Positions 9,945 to 21,581 of a DNA stretch of 64,000 nucleotides are shown here, piece after piece. Under the pieces are notes generated by a model. That model saw only the letters and a program-made list of their open reading frames with translations, was not told where the DNA came from and made no database searches. A program made the position numbers and the translations under genes. Origin of the DNA: Pelobates cultripes. Taxonomy: Eukaryota; Chordata; Amphibia; Anura; Pelobatidae. The stretch's first letter is position 1; every line of letters starts with the position of its first letter. The stretch lies in assembly GCA_933207985.1 (NCBI GenBank), contig OW240916.1, positions 271,331,275 through 271,395,274 of the forward strand, in the 5' to 3' direction.

Positions 9945-12440
9945 TAAGTATATTGTTATTGAATTTTAGATTTGTCTGTGACTAATATTTTACTCCTACT
10001 TCTTCAGGTTCCGGTTCTTTCCGTAAGTAGGTCATTTACTGGTTCTAAAGTTGCAATGCTATTTGTACCTGCTGTGCACTTGACACCTGTCCATATCTGT
10101 CTACATTTATCCTGGATATAGATATAATGACTAATCAGGTTTTATTCTATACTGACAGTGAAATACATTTTAAAGGCATTTGTTCAAAGGACAGATGCGG
10201 TAATGGGTTTCATGGGGTATACACTATCCAATACATAGGTGTACTCCTGCACTGTCTGCAGACCAGCCAATAAGCCATATCTTATAAGTCTTATGGAATT
10301 TACATTCTAGTACAGATCACGTGGTCATCAATTTTCGGAGCAGCATTTGCTCTTCGTACCCAATTCCAATTTCAGTAGGAAGGTTTCAACTACAGGGATA
10401 ATAATTGCTAAATAATACGTATAAACGTCCTTGTCATTATTTTAGATTATATACCTCTCCTTCCCCTCTCTGCCTCCTTTAGTGGATACTGCAGATTTCA
10501 GTTACAGGTTACAACCTTACCATACAGAACCTACACAAGCTCTTATAGGAATTCAGGTACGTTTCTAGCCACGATGGCTCCCCCACTATATAGACCTTTT
10601 TAGTGAGTAGGTTTGGTGACCAACAGATGTTAAGTTTCTGGCATCTCTTCCTTAGAGATAGTGGTCCTGTAAAGGCCTGCACCCATCCTCCACTCATGAG
10701 GTATTACGCCCTTTGGGACAAAACATAGTTAGCCGCCTCACGCAGTTGCATAGAGAGGGCCTCACTTGTCACACCCAATCTATATTATGCTTTAAATATC
10801 ACCGAGAGGCCAACCCCGCCACAACGTTCGGTGGCCACGAATCCCCTCGCGCCAAATCATAGATAGAGTCTCTCAAGCCACTTGGCAACTAGCAGGGCCT
10901 CACCTGTCACCAACCTAGTGAATTGATTCGCCACTTGGCACTAGCTAGCCAGCCTGTAAAACAATCCTGATTCAAGCTAATTATTACTATATTGCAGTAT
11001 GTCTCAGATCTCTGTAAGAAGGTGATGACATGTCAATCCTCAGTACTCCAGTCTGGCCCACTACACCTACACATTCATGGACCATTCCTCGTATTATGGC
11101 TGAGCTATGCTGAAGCACCGTTCCTTTCCCAGCAACGGCCGGGAAAGCGGAACTGTTCAGGCTCATGCGTACCAAATACAAACAATGCTGATGCTGGAGT
11201 AGCACTTGTGTCCTCTATGGGGTAAATAAATGAGAGGCTGGGAAGACTAGAAACACTTTGTTTAGCCATGCCATCAACAGGACGCACAGTACTCATACAA
11301 TCATAACACAATTCAATATTGAGCACAGGCGCCTGTACGTTCAGATATCCAACGGGATATTGACTTTCTGTCATGCTATCAGACAATCTGTCTAAAGGTT
11401 TTTTAGACTAATAGGTGATTTAGGATATTGGTAAGTTGTTATTTTAATGACAATGTCATTATAATACTAAATACATGTCATCATTAAGTTGAGCTACCCC
11501 TACCTCGTATTAATAGAAACCGCCATGGCTGGCCTGCACTGGCTGATTTAATCGGTTTCTACTAACTGTATGTTTGTTCTTTCAGGGTGAATTTCACTAC
11601 TAACATATTCAGCATTTCATTAATACGTAGCTTCACAGCAATCCCTTCTTCAGCTTCCGATATTAGACCCTTTACTGGAACATTTCGACTTCTATTATAT
11701 GACTTGGCCCCCTACATGACTAAGTGTCGCTATTAACTGGATTAATCACGTCAGGCCCAACTTTGGCCTACACATATGGGTCACAAATGTAAAGTAACTT
11801 GTATATACATTCACTGTACTCACATTAACTACAACCCTCATGGGACTCATCTGCTAACAAAGGTTTACTTTGGTTTAGTTATACTAATTAGGGGTTGTTG
11901 GTTTGCTTCTCTGGACACTTGTTAGCTTGAATTGTCTACCGTTAGGGTCCTTGTAGATACTTTTCATCATATATTCTTGTTGATACTGATGCTAGTTGCT
12001 TTTTCTATTTTCTGTTTTCTTCAGTATTGATACTTTTCTGGTTCTCAACCCTTTCTACTCTATTATTTCCCCTATATAAGTTGGTTTTATCAACTTGGCC
12101 CTCGCTATTAATCAATTATCTACCTTCATCACTTATCTGTTTCCGGGCTATCACATTAATTTCAGGCAACAGGGGCTTATACATGTGACAGGTTCATGAT
12201 TCACTTACTTTCCAGAGTTTCTTCATTATTAGAATTTTTATATTTGCCTCAATGCTATTAGGTTATGGCTGATGTCATATGCTGGTAATTTCATATTCAT
12301 GCCACCTGGTTTATTCTAAGTCTCTCGTGTTACCCCTCAATTGTTTGCAAGGTATATACTGGTTGTCATTTACATGTTTACAACAATTTCCTTAGCCCTC
12401 GTTGGGCTCAAGTGTCTGGCAGATTCCACTTTTTAATGTA
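9945..12440 (+). other. no recognisable gene; possible old repeat body
   Basis: About 2.5 kb with no supported coding region. Open frames near 10987-11386 are short and overlap on both strands. A stretch at 10323-10395 echoes 8108-8175. The region leads into the tyrosine-recombinase-like relic at 12450, so some of it may be the body of a decayed DIRS-type element, but no RT or Gag motif could be read. Confidence 0.4.
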
Positions 12441-12449
12441 CACGGTATT

Positions 12450-12790
12450 ACTCCTTCAGGTTCTAAGGTATTTCAAGTTGTGCCCTTAGTGGTCTCCCAA
12501 CAATTGCTGTCACCAAGTCTCTCCATTACTATTCACGTCACATGTAAGTGGTCCTTGATTACATAATATTGGTTATCACGTCTCTGGTAGTATTTGCTAA
12601 TTTTTGCCACCTTAAATATGGGCTATCTCACAATACCATCAAGTTACACCTGACTGGCATCCAACATCACATGTTTCTCTATTTTGCAACAACGCCTGTT
12701 TCCTTTCATCCTATCCAAACAGACTACACTTAAGAGTATATTTTAAGTTAGCGCTCCAACCACTCACCAAAGGCCACCAGTCCATAAACA
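12450..12790 (+). pseudogene. Possible tyrosine recombinase fragment
   Basis: The frame at 12548-12733 reads LVVFANFCHLKYGLSHNTIK followed by HLTGIQHHMF. This resembles the N-terminal core-binding (SAM-like) helical domain of DIRS/Ngaro tyrosine recombinases, where a FxxFC...LSxxTIKLYLxGIQHH pattern is common. The catalytic R...HxxR...Y part is not seen; the frame is lost after about 12733. The assignment rests on about 40 residues and is tentative. Confidence 0.45.
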
Positions 12791-12904
12791 ATTATTCAAA
12801 GACATATCCGCCTTACCAGACCCAGTTGGTGCAGCTAAAACATCCAGCCATCGATTCCAATACACATTATAGATTCACTGGATCGATGGATGTCATCAGC
12901 CTAT

Positions 12905-13085
12905 TTATTGTATATACCACAACTAGAGATGTCGCGAACCGTTCGCGAACTTCCTGCGAACGGCTCGCTACGGTGGCGAGCTCCGGTCAGCTGACACATC
13001 CCGGCCAATCTCCAGCAGACCCTCCCTCCCAGACACTCTCACCTCCTGGACAGCATCCATGTTGAAGCTGCCTGCAGCACCCCGT
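12905..13085 (+). repeat. GC-rich repeat with TCGCGAA palindromes
   Basis: Begins ACTAGAGATGTCGCGAACCG and carries overlapping CGAAC/GTTCG inverted words, unlike the AT-rich flanks. It looks like the end of a dispersed element. I recognise the style but cannot name the family. Confidence 0.4.
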
Positions 13086-13126
13086 TTTATGCATGTTCAG
13101 GTGAGTGCAGCCCCCTAGTTTCATTT

Positions 13127-13131
<5 letters not shown>

Positions 13132-13204
<73 letters not shown>
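13132..13204 (+). repeat. (TA)n microsatellite
   Basis: Uninterrupted TA dinucleotides of about 70 bp. Two further TA tracts flank the 423-bp array (13365-13409 and 15351-15394). Confidence 0.95.
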
Positions 13205-13209
<5 letters not shown>

Positions 13210-13364
13210 ACAGATACAATTTGTATCTTGTAATATCTTTTTTATTGGACTAACAGAATTTTTTAATGACAAGCTTTCGGGAGAACCTCCCTTTCTCAAG
13301 TCCAAAGCATTTCTGAGCAAGAAAACAAATAGAATTCAAAGTTGAGTACTTGAACACTATATGA
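13205..13364 (+). repeat. Spacer with AAGCTTTCGGGAGAACC motif
   Basis: Between two TA tracts lies a non-coding segment containing TTTTTTATTGGACTAACA and CAAGCTTTCGGGAGAACC. In my recollection similar words occur in Penelope-like repeats of frogs and reptiles. That attribution is uncertain. Confidence 0.4.
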
Positions 13365-13409
13365 ATATATATATATATATATATATCTATATATATATAT
13401 ATATATATA
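13365..13409 (+). repeat. (TA)n microsatellite
   Basis: TA-rich tract directly before the first 423-bp unit. Confidence 0.9.
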
Positions 13410-14930
13410 CAAACAAAACCAAGAGGGCTGCACTCACCTAAACATGCATACATTATAGGGTGCTGCTGGGGCCAAAATATACAAAATACAGAATCCAGCG
13501 CACTCGCTTATTCACTAAACAATGCTTTCAAAATTTTAGAGATTGTAATAGTTTTATTTAAAAACACCTCACCTAGGCAAAAAATAATGGGAATTTAGTT
13601 ACATTATATGATCATATATTGCATAAGCCTGCCACAACGTCAATGTACCCCATTCTTGGCAGGTCCTACTCTAGCAGCCTAATGCTTGCCCTTATGAGAT
13701 TGATCCACTTACTTGGGAAATACTTCCTTACTGGGACTCTCTGCAAGTCAAGGCTAAATAGGATCCTGGAATGAGGCACCTGTGACAGGGAGGGGTGCAA
13801 AACCAAGGAGCTGGCCTAGACTCCCAAATATACAAACAAAACCAAGAGGGCTGCACTCACCTAAACATGCATACATTATAGGGTGCTGCTGGGGCCAAAA
13901 TATACAAAATACAGAATCCAGCGCACTCGCTTATTCACTAAACAATGCTTTCAAAATTTTAGAGATTGTAATAGTTTTATTTAAAAACACCTCACCTAGG
14001 CAAAAAATAATGGGGGTTTAGTTACATTATATGATCATATATTGCATAAGCCTGCCACAACGTCAATGTACCCCATTCTTGGCAGGTCCTACTCTAGCAG
14101 CCTAATGCTTGCCCTTATGAGATTGATCCACTTACTTGGGAAATACTTCCTTACTGGGACTCTCTGCAAGTCAAGGCTAAATAGGATCCTGGAATGAGGC
14201 ACCTGTGACAGGGAGGGGTGCAAAACCAAGGAGCTGGCCTAGACTCCCAAATATACAAACAAAACCAAGAGGGCTGCACTCACCTAAACATGCATACATT
14301 ATAGGGTGCTGCTGGGGCCAAAATATACAAAATACAGAATCCAGCGCACTCGCTTATTCACTAAACAATGCTTTCAAAATCTTAGAGATTGTAATAGTTT
14401 TATTTAAAAACACCTCACCTAGGCAAAAAATAATGGGGGTTTAGTTACATTATATGATCATATATTGCATAAGCCTGCCACAACGTCAATGTACCCCATT
14501 CTTGGCAGGTCCTACTCTAGCAGCCTAATGCTTGCCCTTATGAGATTGATCCACTTACTTGGGAAATACTTCCTTACTGGGACTCTCTGCAAGTCAAGGC
14601 TAAATAGGATCCTGGAATGAGGCACCTGTGACAGGGAAGGGTGCAAAACCAAGGAGCTGGCCTAGACTCCCAAATATACAAACAAAACCAAGAGGGCTGC
14701 ACTCACCTAAACATGCATACATTATAGGGTGCTGCTGGGGCCAAAATATACAAAATACAGAATCCAGCGCACTCGCTTATTCACTAAACAATGCTTTCAA
14801 AATTTTAGAGATTGTAATAGTTTTATTTAAAAACACCTCACCTAGGCAAAAAATAATGGGGGTTTAGTTACATTATATGATCATATATTGCATAAGCCTG
14901 CCACAACGTCAATGTACCCCATTCTAGGCA
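13408..14930 (+). repeat. 423-bp tandem array, 3.6 units
   Basis: Three full units start at 13408, 13831 and 14254, and a partial unit runs from 14677 to 14930. Units begin TACAAACAAAACCAAGAGGG and are nearly identical; the few visible changes include GGGAATTTA versus GGGGGTTTA and GGGAGG versus GGGAAG. Each unit contains the words GCAAGAGTGCGC-like CCAGCGCACTCGC and, reversed, AATAAAACTATTACAA, an arrangement seen in Penelope terminal repeats. The same 79-codon frame in each unit is a by-product of the repeat, not a gene. Confidence 0.95.
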
Positions 14931-15348
14931 TTTTGTATGTTTTGGCCCCAGCAGCACCCTATAATGTATACATGTTTAGGTGAGTGCAGCCCTCTTGGTT
15001 TTGTTTGTATATTTGGGAGTCTAGGTCAGCTCCTTGGTTTTGCACCCCTCCCTGTCACAGGTGCCTCATTCCAGGATCCTATTTAGCCTTGACTTGCAGA
15101 GAGTCCCAGTAAGGAAGTATTTCCCAAATAAGTGGATTAATCTCATAAGAGCAAGCATTAGGCTGCTAGAGTAGGACCTGCCAAGAATGGGGTACATTGA
15201 CGTTGTGGCAGGCTTATGCAATATATGATCATATAATTTAACTAATTATGTTTTGCCTAGGTGAGGTGTTTTTAAATAAAACTATTACAATCTCTAAGAA
15301 TTTAAATCATTGTTTAGTGAATAAGCGAGTGCGCTGGATTCTGTATTT

Positions 15349-15350
<2 letters not shown>
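14931..15350 (-). repeat. Inverted copy of the 423-bp unit
   Basis: Immediately after the truncated fourth unit the sequence turns round: TTTTGTATGTTTTGGCCCCA and onwards is the reverse complement of the unit. It starts part-way through, so it runs across a unit junction. It is somewhat more diverged than the direct units. It runs into a TA tract at 15351. Direct and inverted units together can fold into a hairpin of about 420 bp per arm. Confidence 0.9.

Positions 15351-15394
<44 letters not shown>
15351..15394 (+). repeat. (TA)n microsatellite
   Basis: TA tract closing the repeat block, followed by a T-rich run to about 15420. Confidence 0.95.
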
Positions 15395-15403
<9 letters not shown>

Positions 15404-15419
15404 TTTTATTTTTTTTTAT

Positions 15420-17640
15420 TAGAATATTCAAAGATAATATTTAATATGTTTGATAATAGCTTGTTGATCCAATGATAATTCTGACCTTAAAGTCAAGATG
15501 GTGCCCTCTCCCCCAAATTTTTTTGCAAAATAGGAAATTGCTTCAAATTGGGTTCTCCTCCTTCTTTTAGGTCAACAGTAGTAATTTAGGTATGTGAAAG
15601 GTTTAGCTTCATGTGACTATATAATCAAGTACCGCATGATCAACTGAATAATAAGAGGCCGTTTGGAAGAAATTCAACATTTGGTAAGTATAACTTACAC
15701 CAGAAGTGATCCATCTAAGGTAAGTAAGTAGACAGGACTAGTAGACACTTGCAAGTAATACATATCACAGCAAAATTCTGGTTAAAATATGGCTCTTATT
15801 TCCTCGTATTACTACGGAAAATAAAATAAAAGCTGTAGTATACAAGTAGCTGTAATAAAAACAACAGTGAAGGGAACATAACACATTATTATCAATTATC
15901 AATTGCCTATACTGGTATGTCAGAATGGAAATAAAATGATCGGAAATGGATCCAGCCAGCCAACAAGTTATGAAGCTGTCAGATCATAAATGGGATCCAC
16001 AATATTGCATCTTTATGAAAATTATTTTAAACATGGTTTTACCTTAAAGGTATTTAGAGATTGTTGCAGTGTTAGAATACAAATTAATGCAACAATCTAA
16101 ATAGTTGTTTTCAGAATACATTGTGAAGGAATTGAGAATTGTTATTGTACATCAGAATGCAAGTTGTTGAGGAGACAGTGCTTAAAGTTCACACATAAAG
16201 TCAATCTAGACATTATAAGAAATAAGGAAGCATTTTATTTTTTTTTTCTTATACTTTAACCCCTGTGATTCCTCTACATTCCCACAATCTTTAATTTTAA
16301 TTTGGTTTTATAGATTTCAAAACACACGGACTACTTTTCATTTTGAGGAACTTGATCTTTGGCAACCTTTGGTAAGGGGAGAAACTTAACTAGTGTAATG
16401 ATAAATTACCTACAATTCATCACTCAAAGTCACAGAAAACACAAATAATCCACCAGAGCTTCAGAGGCATGGCTGGTACTAAAAAGCTTCAATCACTTTG
16501 GTGTGCGCATAAGGACTCAAAAGGGTTAAGAAGCCAAGACATCTGTCTGTGTAGCATGGAATCCAACAACATCACTGACATGTGGAGATCACCCACTGAC
16601 TCTGTAATATGTGCAGTACCATAACTACCCTTTGATCCAAATAGTAGCATGACTGTCTAGAATGGAAAACATGTTTTGATAAAGAAAATACCAGCTTTAG
16701 TTTTGTTTGTTTGTTTAGCTGGCTATGTTTCATATCATTTACATTAGCTTGAGGTTTTTCATGGCTAGAATGTCATCAGATAACTAATTATATTGAACCA
16801 TGTTTTCCACAAAAAACTCAAGTATCACAATTTGAGGAACAAAACAAGTTTTTCTTTGTTTTTTTTTTAAATATATTTTAAATCAGATTAGTTACAAATA
16901 AATCATTTGTATTCCAGTCTGTGAACACAGTTTCAATTATATGATTGCAATTCAGGAAGACAAATCCACCAGGAGATAACATTTTGTGCTTATTTTGTAT
17001 GAACATTTTATAAATGCTGTTGAAACTGAATTAAAATGAAGCTGGTTACTTTTTCGTGATGCATACTCAGGACATCTCATTAAATGCTCTTCCAAGTACA
17101 GGTTCCTCTGGCAGTAAAACAGAATGAATAAGAGATTTGCGTAACTGTCTATCCCAGCTCTAGAGGAATTAGTTTCTTTGTCGGAAGCCACTAGTAACTG
17201 ATAAAATGCTCCTAAAGCAGCTGAAATTGTAAGCTTACCCCTTGCTTTCAAACAGTACAAGAAGTTTCAACAGATATCATGCATTTAGTTAGGGAGGGGA
17301 GGAGTGAATAGGCTCTGCCATTGTACTGCCAGCATTACATTAGCATCCCAGAGATTGATAAAGATAGCTATCGCAGTTTTATATTCCTTTATTTTAGAAA
17401 TATAACATTTAACTGTATTCACTGTATGTGGGCATTATCCTGAAATGCAGACATTCTTTTCACATTTTGTTGCCAATTTTAGTAAATTGTATTGCTAGTA
17501 ATGCCTTCAGGGTCCTTACAAATACCCATAGTCAAGGTACTTGACAATTATTATGGTTCTAGTGTGTGTATTTAATGAACCCATTCTTATTTATTCTTTA
17601 CCAATATTAATGATGTGATTATTACCCCTCTTCAGGTTTT
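15420..17640 (+). other. no recognisable gene
   Basis: About 2.2 kb of AT-rich sequence. The longest open frame (102 codons, 16952-17260, minus strand) shows no domain or composition that supports a gene. T-runs occur at 16237-16248 and 16858-16869. Confidence 0.5.
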
Positions 17641-17839
17641 TTTTTAACTACTGTAGGGGTAAAGCATGGCTCAGAAGTGGGCCGTGCCAGGGCACTTCCA
17701 CCATAGATGGCCAATCCTTAGGCTTTACAATGGCAAACTCCCTGGGCACCAACACACCGAGGCTCCTTAATGGGCAAGATGATGTTGAGCTTGGACCCAT
17801 AGACTCCAGAAATAGGGCGCCACCAGCGGAATCGCTGGA

Positions 17840-18200
17840 AAAGACCCACCAACACGCGGATTATAGGGTAAAAAGGGACGTTTCAGCCCCACACAAGGTT
17901 TCAAAATTGGATTTCAAAATATTTTTAATGTGTTCATTTATCCTCTTATATAGAGGGTGAATAGTATGCCCAGTACATTGAAGATCACAGCAGCATATTA
18001 AAAGATAAATACAATTTCTAGTAAAACAAGTAATACAATCTGCAATTTTAAATTCCATGTTATTGATTTTGTCAATTTTAAAAATTTGTAAGAAGAGGGT
18101 ATCACACCCAAGGGGTGTACTGCTCTGCTTTGTTCTGGACTCATACAGGAGTGCCCTTATGGGGGCAACCATACGTTCTCCATCAATAGCCTTCGGGGGT
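17840..18200 (-). pseudogene. Penelope-like element GIY-YIG endonuclease relic
   Basis: The minus-strand frame 18172-17861 reads ADCITCFTRNCIYLLICCCD then LQCTGHTI and LYKRINEHIKNI. This is the layout of the C-terminal GIY-YIG endonuclease of Penelope-like elements (CxT.NVIYLL.C.C..QYVG.T.R.L..R..EH). The second GIY-YIG tyrosine position reads LQCTG instead of QYVG, so the nuclease is probably dead. The frame runs out of the domain into GGGCTGAAACGT (minus strand, about 17880), a word shared with the foldback insertion at 27474-27731. RT sequence is not attached. Confidence 0.7.
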
Positions 18201-19168
18201 TCCCAGCTTACCTTTTACATGGACCTCTCCAGACATTTGACAATATGGAGACAATCAATAATGAAAGCTACTCAGAAAAGTCCAAATGTACCCCTAAAAA
18301 AGACAAGGTGGTAGCAGCACATACATTTTTATTGGAAGTATCTGTTTCTAAAGTGGGTGCAGAGGACTCAGCGCTCTTTCTTTCCGACCTGTTTTGTCAG
18401 TTCATGCAGTTCAGTCATCAAAGGCCAATCTTTTTCACATCCCTGTATTGGCAAACAGTTTTTTATAAAGCATTTCTTTTACTTGTGAATCTAAGTTTGT
18501 AATTTACCTTATTAAATGCCCAACTAACTAAATATTTATTTATTCATTTTTTAAAATATATATTTTTTAGCATCCATTATATTTCCCACTCTTTTTCCTT
18601 CTTCCCCCTTTTCTAGTAACTACGTTATGGTATCAAGAGTGAAAATATTGTCAGAATGCTGACATAGTAAATCTCTGTCAGTTCCCACACCTAAAATGGA
18701 TACATTGATATGATAGGAAATGACACATGATAACACCCAATCGCGTCACTTCTGGTCAAAGTAAGAAAGGCATATGCCCACTAACAAAATGGTGGAAAGG
18801 AAATCGGAAATTGCCGCGATTTGGGATGGAACGCCACTTTCGATTTCCCGAACTATATACAAACAAGAAACAGGTGGAAGAACTGACTTCTCCACAATCC
18901 AGCTTCCAATTGGAGGAATGCTGATGAAATGGACGAATAGGATTCAAGACCGGTGATATTTAATAGCATCTAGAACGGATGGAGATTATATGCCGATTGA
19001 GCAAGCCCATAATTCTAGGTGAAACGCATTGCGGACTACAAGCCTTAAATGGATACGCTGATATGATCACATGGCCGGAAAAGCTGGCTTATGCAGTGTC
19101 TGCAGGGGGCCTGTCTGACCTCTCATATACACACATACATCATTAATAAAAGTGTATTTTAATATTAA

Positions 19169-19170
<2 letters not shown>
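18201..19170 (+). other. no gene; possible Penelope-type non-coding part
   Basis: No supported coding frame. From about 18727 to 19100 the sequence holds CACTTCTGGTCA, AACTGACTTCTCCACAATCC and GGTGAAACGCATTGCGG. In my recollection the last resembles the GAAACGCG-type words near Penelope terminal repeats. Low certainty. Confidence 0.35.

Positions 19171-19213
<43 letters not shown>
19171..19213 (+). repeat. (TA)n microsatellite
   Basis: TA-rich tract of about 40 bp preceding the second copy of the TTAA repeat. Confidence 0.9.
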
Positions 19214-19215
<2 letters not shown>

Positions 19216-19315
19216 CATTGTTACATAGCTGAAAAGAGACTTGCATCCATCAAGTTCAGCCTTCCTCACATTTGTATATAGATATATTCACAAATGTCCA
19301 GGCTCTGGCACTGAA

Positions 19316-19692
19316 CCCCATAAAACCTGTACATTGGGGGTACTGTTTTACCCGTGAGACATCGCTGAATACAAATATGTGTATTTTATTGCAGTAACAG
19401 CTAACAGTATTGTGACATTCACAGTTAAAATGCCATGCAGAACTAAAAAAAAATAACATTTCTTAATTTCTCATTTTTTTATTTTATTTATATTCAATTA
19501 AGTATAATATACAAATATTTGATGTCACATGAACGCTCCGTTTCTCCTGAACAAAATTATCTATAATAAGTGTGAGTGCATTTGATATGAAAGTGGTGAA
19601 TTATGGTTGGACAGACATATAGCGCAAATTCCAGGTTTTGTTTACATTTTGTTTTGATCACAACGTGTGCAATTGGCTCAGTCCTTAAGAGG
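19316..19692 (+). mobile_element. TTAA-bounded dispersed repeat, copy 2
   Basis: Contains ACATCGCTGAATACAAATAT and, further right, GCGCAAATTCCAGGTTTTG and TTGGCTCAGTCCTTAAGAGG, then TTAA at 19693-19696. A stretch of about 130 bp of unrelated AT-rich sequence (19445-19600) separates the two recognisable parts. Same family as copy 1. Confidence 0.6.
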
Positions 19693-19908
19693 TTAATGTT
19701 TTTCCTCAATTCCTCAATAAAACATTGATTGACAAAAACCAAAACAAAATCACTTAAAAAATGTTAGGCTGGGGGCGTGGCCTGGCAGCGCGCAAAGACG
19801 GACGCGTGAACTGTCAGCTCCCGTGAGGGTGAACGCCAAACAGCGATTAGAATAGCATTTCCCACGACGAAATACACCACTCTGACCCGGTGGAGATCCT
19901 ACCTCATC

Positions 19909-20889
19909 ATGGCACACAGAGCCCAGAAAAAAGCGAGAGTACGACCCACAGAGACCCGGATTTCCTCGCTCACGCCGCCAAGCACTAATCGGCAAGATGG
20001 CGCTGAAGGCCCAAACTCGCCATCCGCGAATTCTGAGATGAGCGACAGCACTTCAATTTCAGCGGGCAATATGGCACCTGCATCGGAACATGCCCTACAA
20101 GGTATGCTCCGAAACCTTCAACATACCCTGCAGGCAGAATTTGCCAAATTAGCCCACGATGTTCGGGCGGACATCAAAGAAATAAGTGAACGCACTTCCT
20201 CCTTGGAGGATAAAACAGAGGAGCTCATAGGAGCCCACAATGACCTGGCATCAGCTTATGAGTCCATAGAAACCCGGGTAACTTACCTAGAATCCAAACT
20301 TGCAGACCAAGAAGACCGTGATAGACGTAACAACGTAAGAATAAGAGGAGTGCCAGAAGAGATCAAACCTTCAGAACTCCATGACTATGCGGTAGGCCTA
20401 TTCAAAGCCCTAAGTCCAGGGCTCTCAATAGAAGAGCTCCGTCTAGATCGCATTCACCGCCTACCGCGCCCAAAATTTTTAGCGACTACTGCGGCTAGAG
20501 ACGTGATCACGAGAATGCATTATTTCACGTCTAAAGAAACAGTAATGAGAGCGGCAAGGAACCCAGATAACTTCCCCGCAGAATTCCAACACATCAAGCT
20601 CTTCACAGATCTATCCGCAGTAACTTTGGCCAAACGGAAAGACCTTGCACCAATAACGAAAGCACTTCGGGATAACGACATCCTCTACAAATGGGGCTAC
20701 CCTATGCGTCTGATTGTAAGGAAAAATGGAACTGAACACCGAATATCCACAGTAGCAGACGGCGCCAAATTACTTGAAGACTGGAATGTGCAAGTTCATC
20801 TCCCAGGAGAAGAGCGGCAGTTGCGGAACTCCGACAAGTCACCCACAAAAATTGATAAATTGTGGTCTGTGAGACCTCCACGCAAATAA
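19909..20889 (+). CDS. L1-like ORF1 protein
   Basis: A 326-aa frame with an ATG start and no stop. Layout matches L1 ORF1p, the RNA-binding chaperone that coats LINE RNA in the cytoplasm. It has a disordered Ser/Pro-rich N-terminus (residues 1-60), a predicted coiled coil with heptads (about 60-135, containing LQHTLQAEFAKLAHDVRADI and SLEDKTEELI), then an RRM-like domain opening with DRDRRNNVRIRGVPEE (about 135). The C-terminal domain holds LDRIHRLPRP and FTDLSAVTLAKRK. The start was chosen as the first ATG after the GC-rich leader. It is the only intact LINE frame in the window, but its partner ORF2 is destroyed, so it is not part of a functional element. Confidence 0.85.
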   Translation: MAHRAQKKARVRPTETRISSLTPPSTNRQDGAEGPNSPSANSEMSDSTSISAGNMAPASEHALQGMLRNLQHTLQAEFAKLAHDVRADIKEISERTSSLEDKTEELIGAHNDLASAYESIETRVTYLESKLADQEDRDRRNNVRIRGVPEEIKPSELHDYAVGLFKALSPGLSIEELRLDRIHRLPRPKFLATTAARDVITRMHYFTSKETVMRAARNPDNFPAEFQHIKLFTDLSAVTLAKRKDLAPITKALRDNDILYKWGYPMRLIVRKNGTEHRISTVADGAKLLEDWNVQVHLPGEERQLRNSDKSPTKIDKLWSVRPPRK

Positions 20890-21581
20890 TCCGGGACTGG
20901 TAATATTTATCTGGCTATTTTACTCAATCTGCTGGGATTTCGTGATGTGTAGATACGTGAGCATTATATACTTACATTTTCTATTGTTTCTTTCATTCTA
21001 TTGTTCCTTTTATTATGTATATAGCTTGAAACGCTGTGTTACATGGTCAAATGGATACCTAGCGCATAAAATTGATATGTTATATAACCCTATCACCCCA
21101 CAAACATACTATAGTGATGGCATCATCATCACACGCTTGCTTTAGGCATAACAGGTACTTCATGAATGGATCTCCCCATTAAATTGCAACTGTTCATACC
21201 AAAGATCTCACCCTCCCCCCATGTTGGCTCACTGGGGCCTCTAAACTGTTTACTCTGGGTCAATGGCCTCGGCCTAACCCTGCCTATGTATATAGTTAAG
21301 TTACAAATCTTTACCCCTACCCTTTCCCTACTCCCAGCTCATCCCCTTCCTACAAATACTATGGGTGCTACAACAGATCACCGAGACAGAGGAGTTAGGA
21401 AAAATAACTCACAGTACAGACACATTCTCATATCCAAAAGCGATTCACCGAATTGGTGGTCATCATACTATCGACCTGTAAGCCAAAACGAAAACTGCAT
21501 AGATATGACTCTATACCACACACACCATATTGCAACTATATTATTATTATACACCTGCAACCGCAACGCCCACACACCCAA

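Noticed and set aside
10987..11386. Overlapping frames of 72-93 codons on both strands
   Set aside because: Mutually overlapping, no motif, and no conserved element structure nearby.
13782..14867. Three identical 79-codon frames
   Set aside because: They recur because the 423-bp unit recurs; no domain or codon bias supports a protein.
13408..14930. Regular repeats as a CRISPR array
   Set aside because: Units are 423 bp and contiguous with no unique spacers, and the context is eukaryotic.
16952..17260. 102-codon minus-strand frame
   Set aside because: No recognisable domain, no neighbouring element and ordinary AT-rich composition; length compatible with chance.
18925..18965. CTGATGAAATGGACGAATA as a hammerhead ribozyme core
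   Set aside because: The closing GAAA is GAAT, and no stem pairs between CTGATGA and CGAA; the flanks do not form the other helices by eye.
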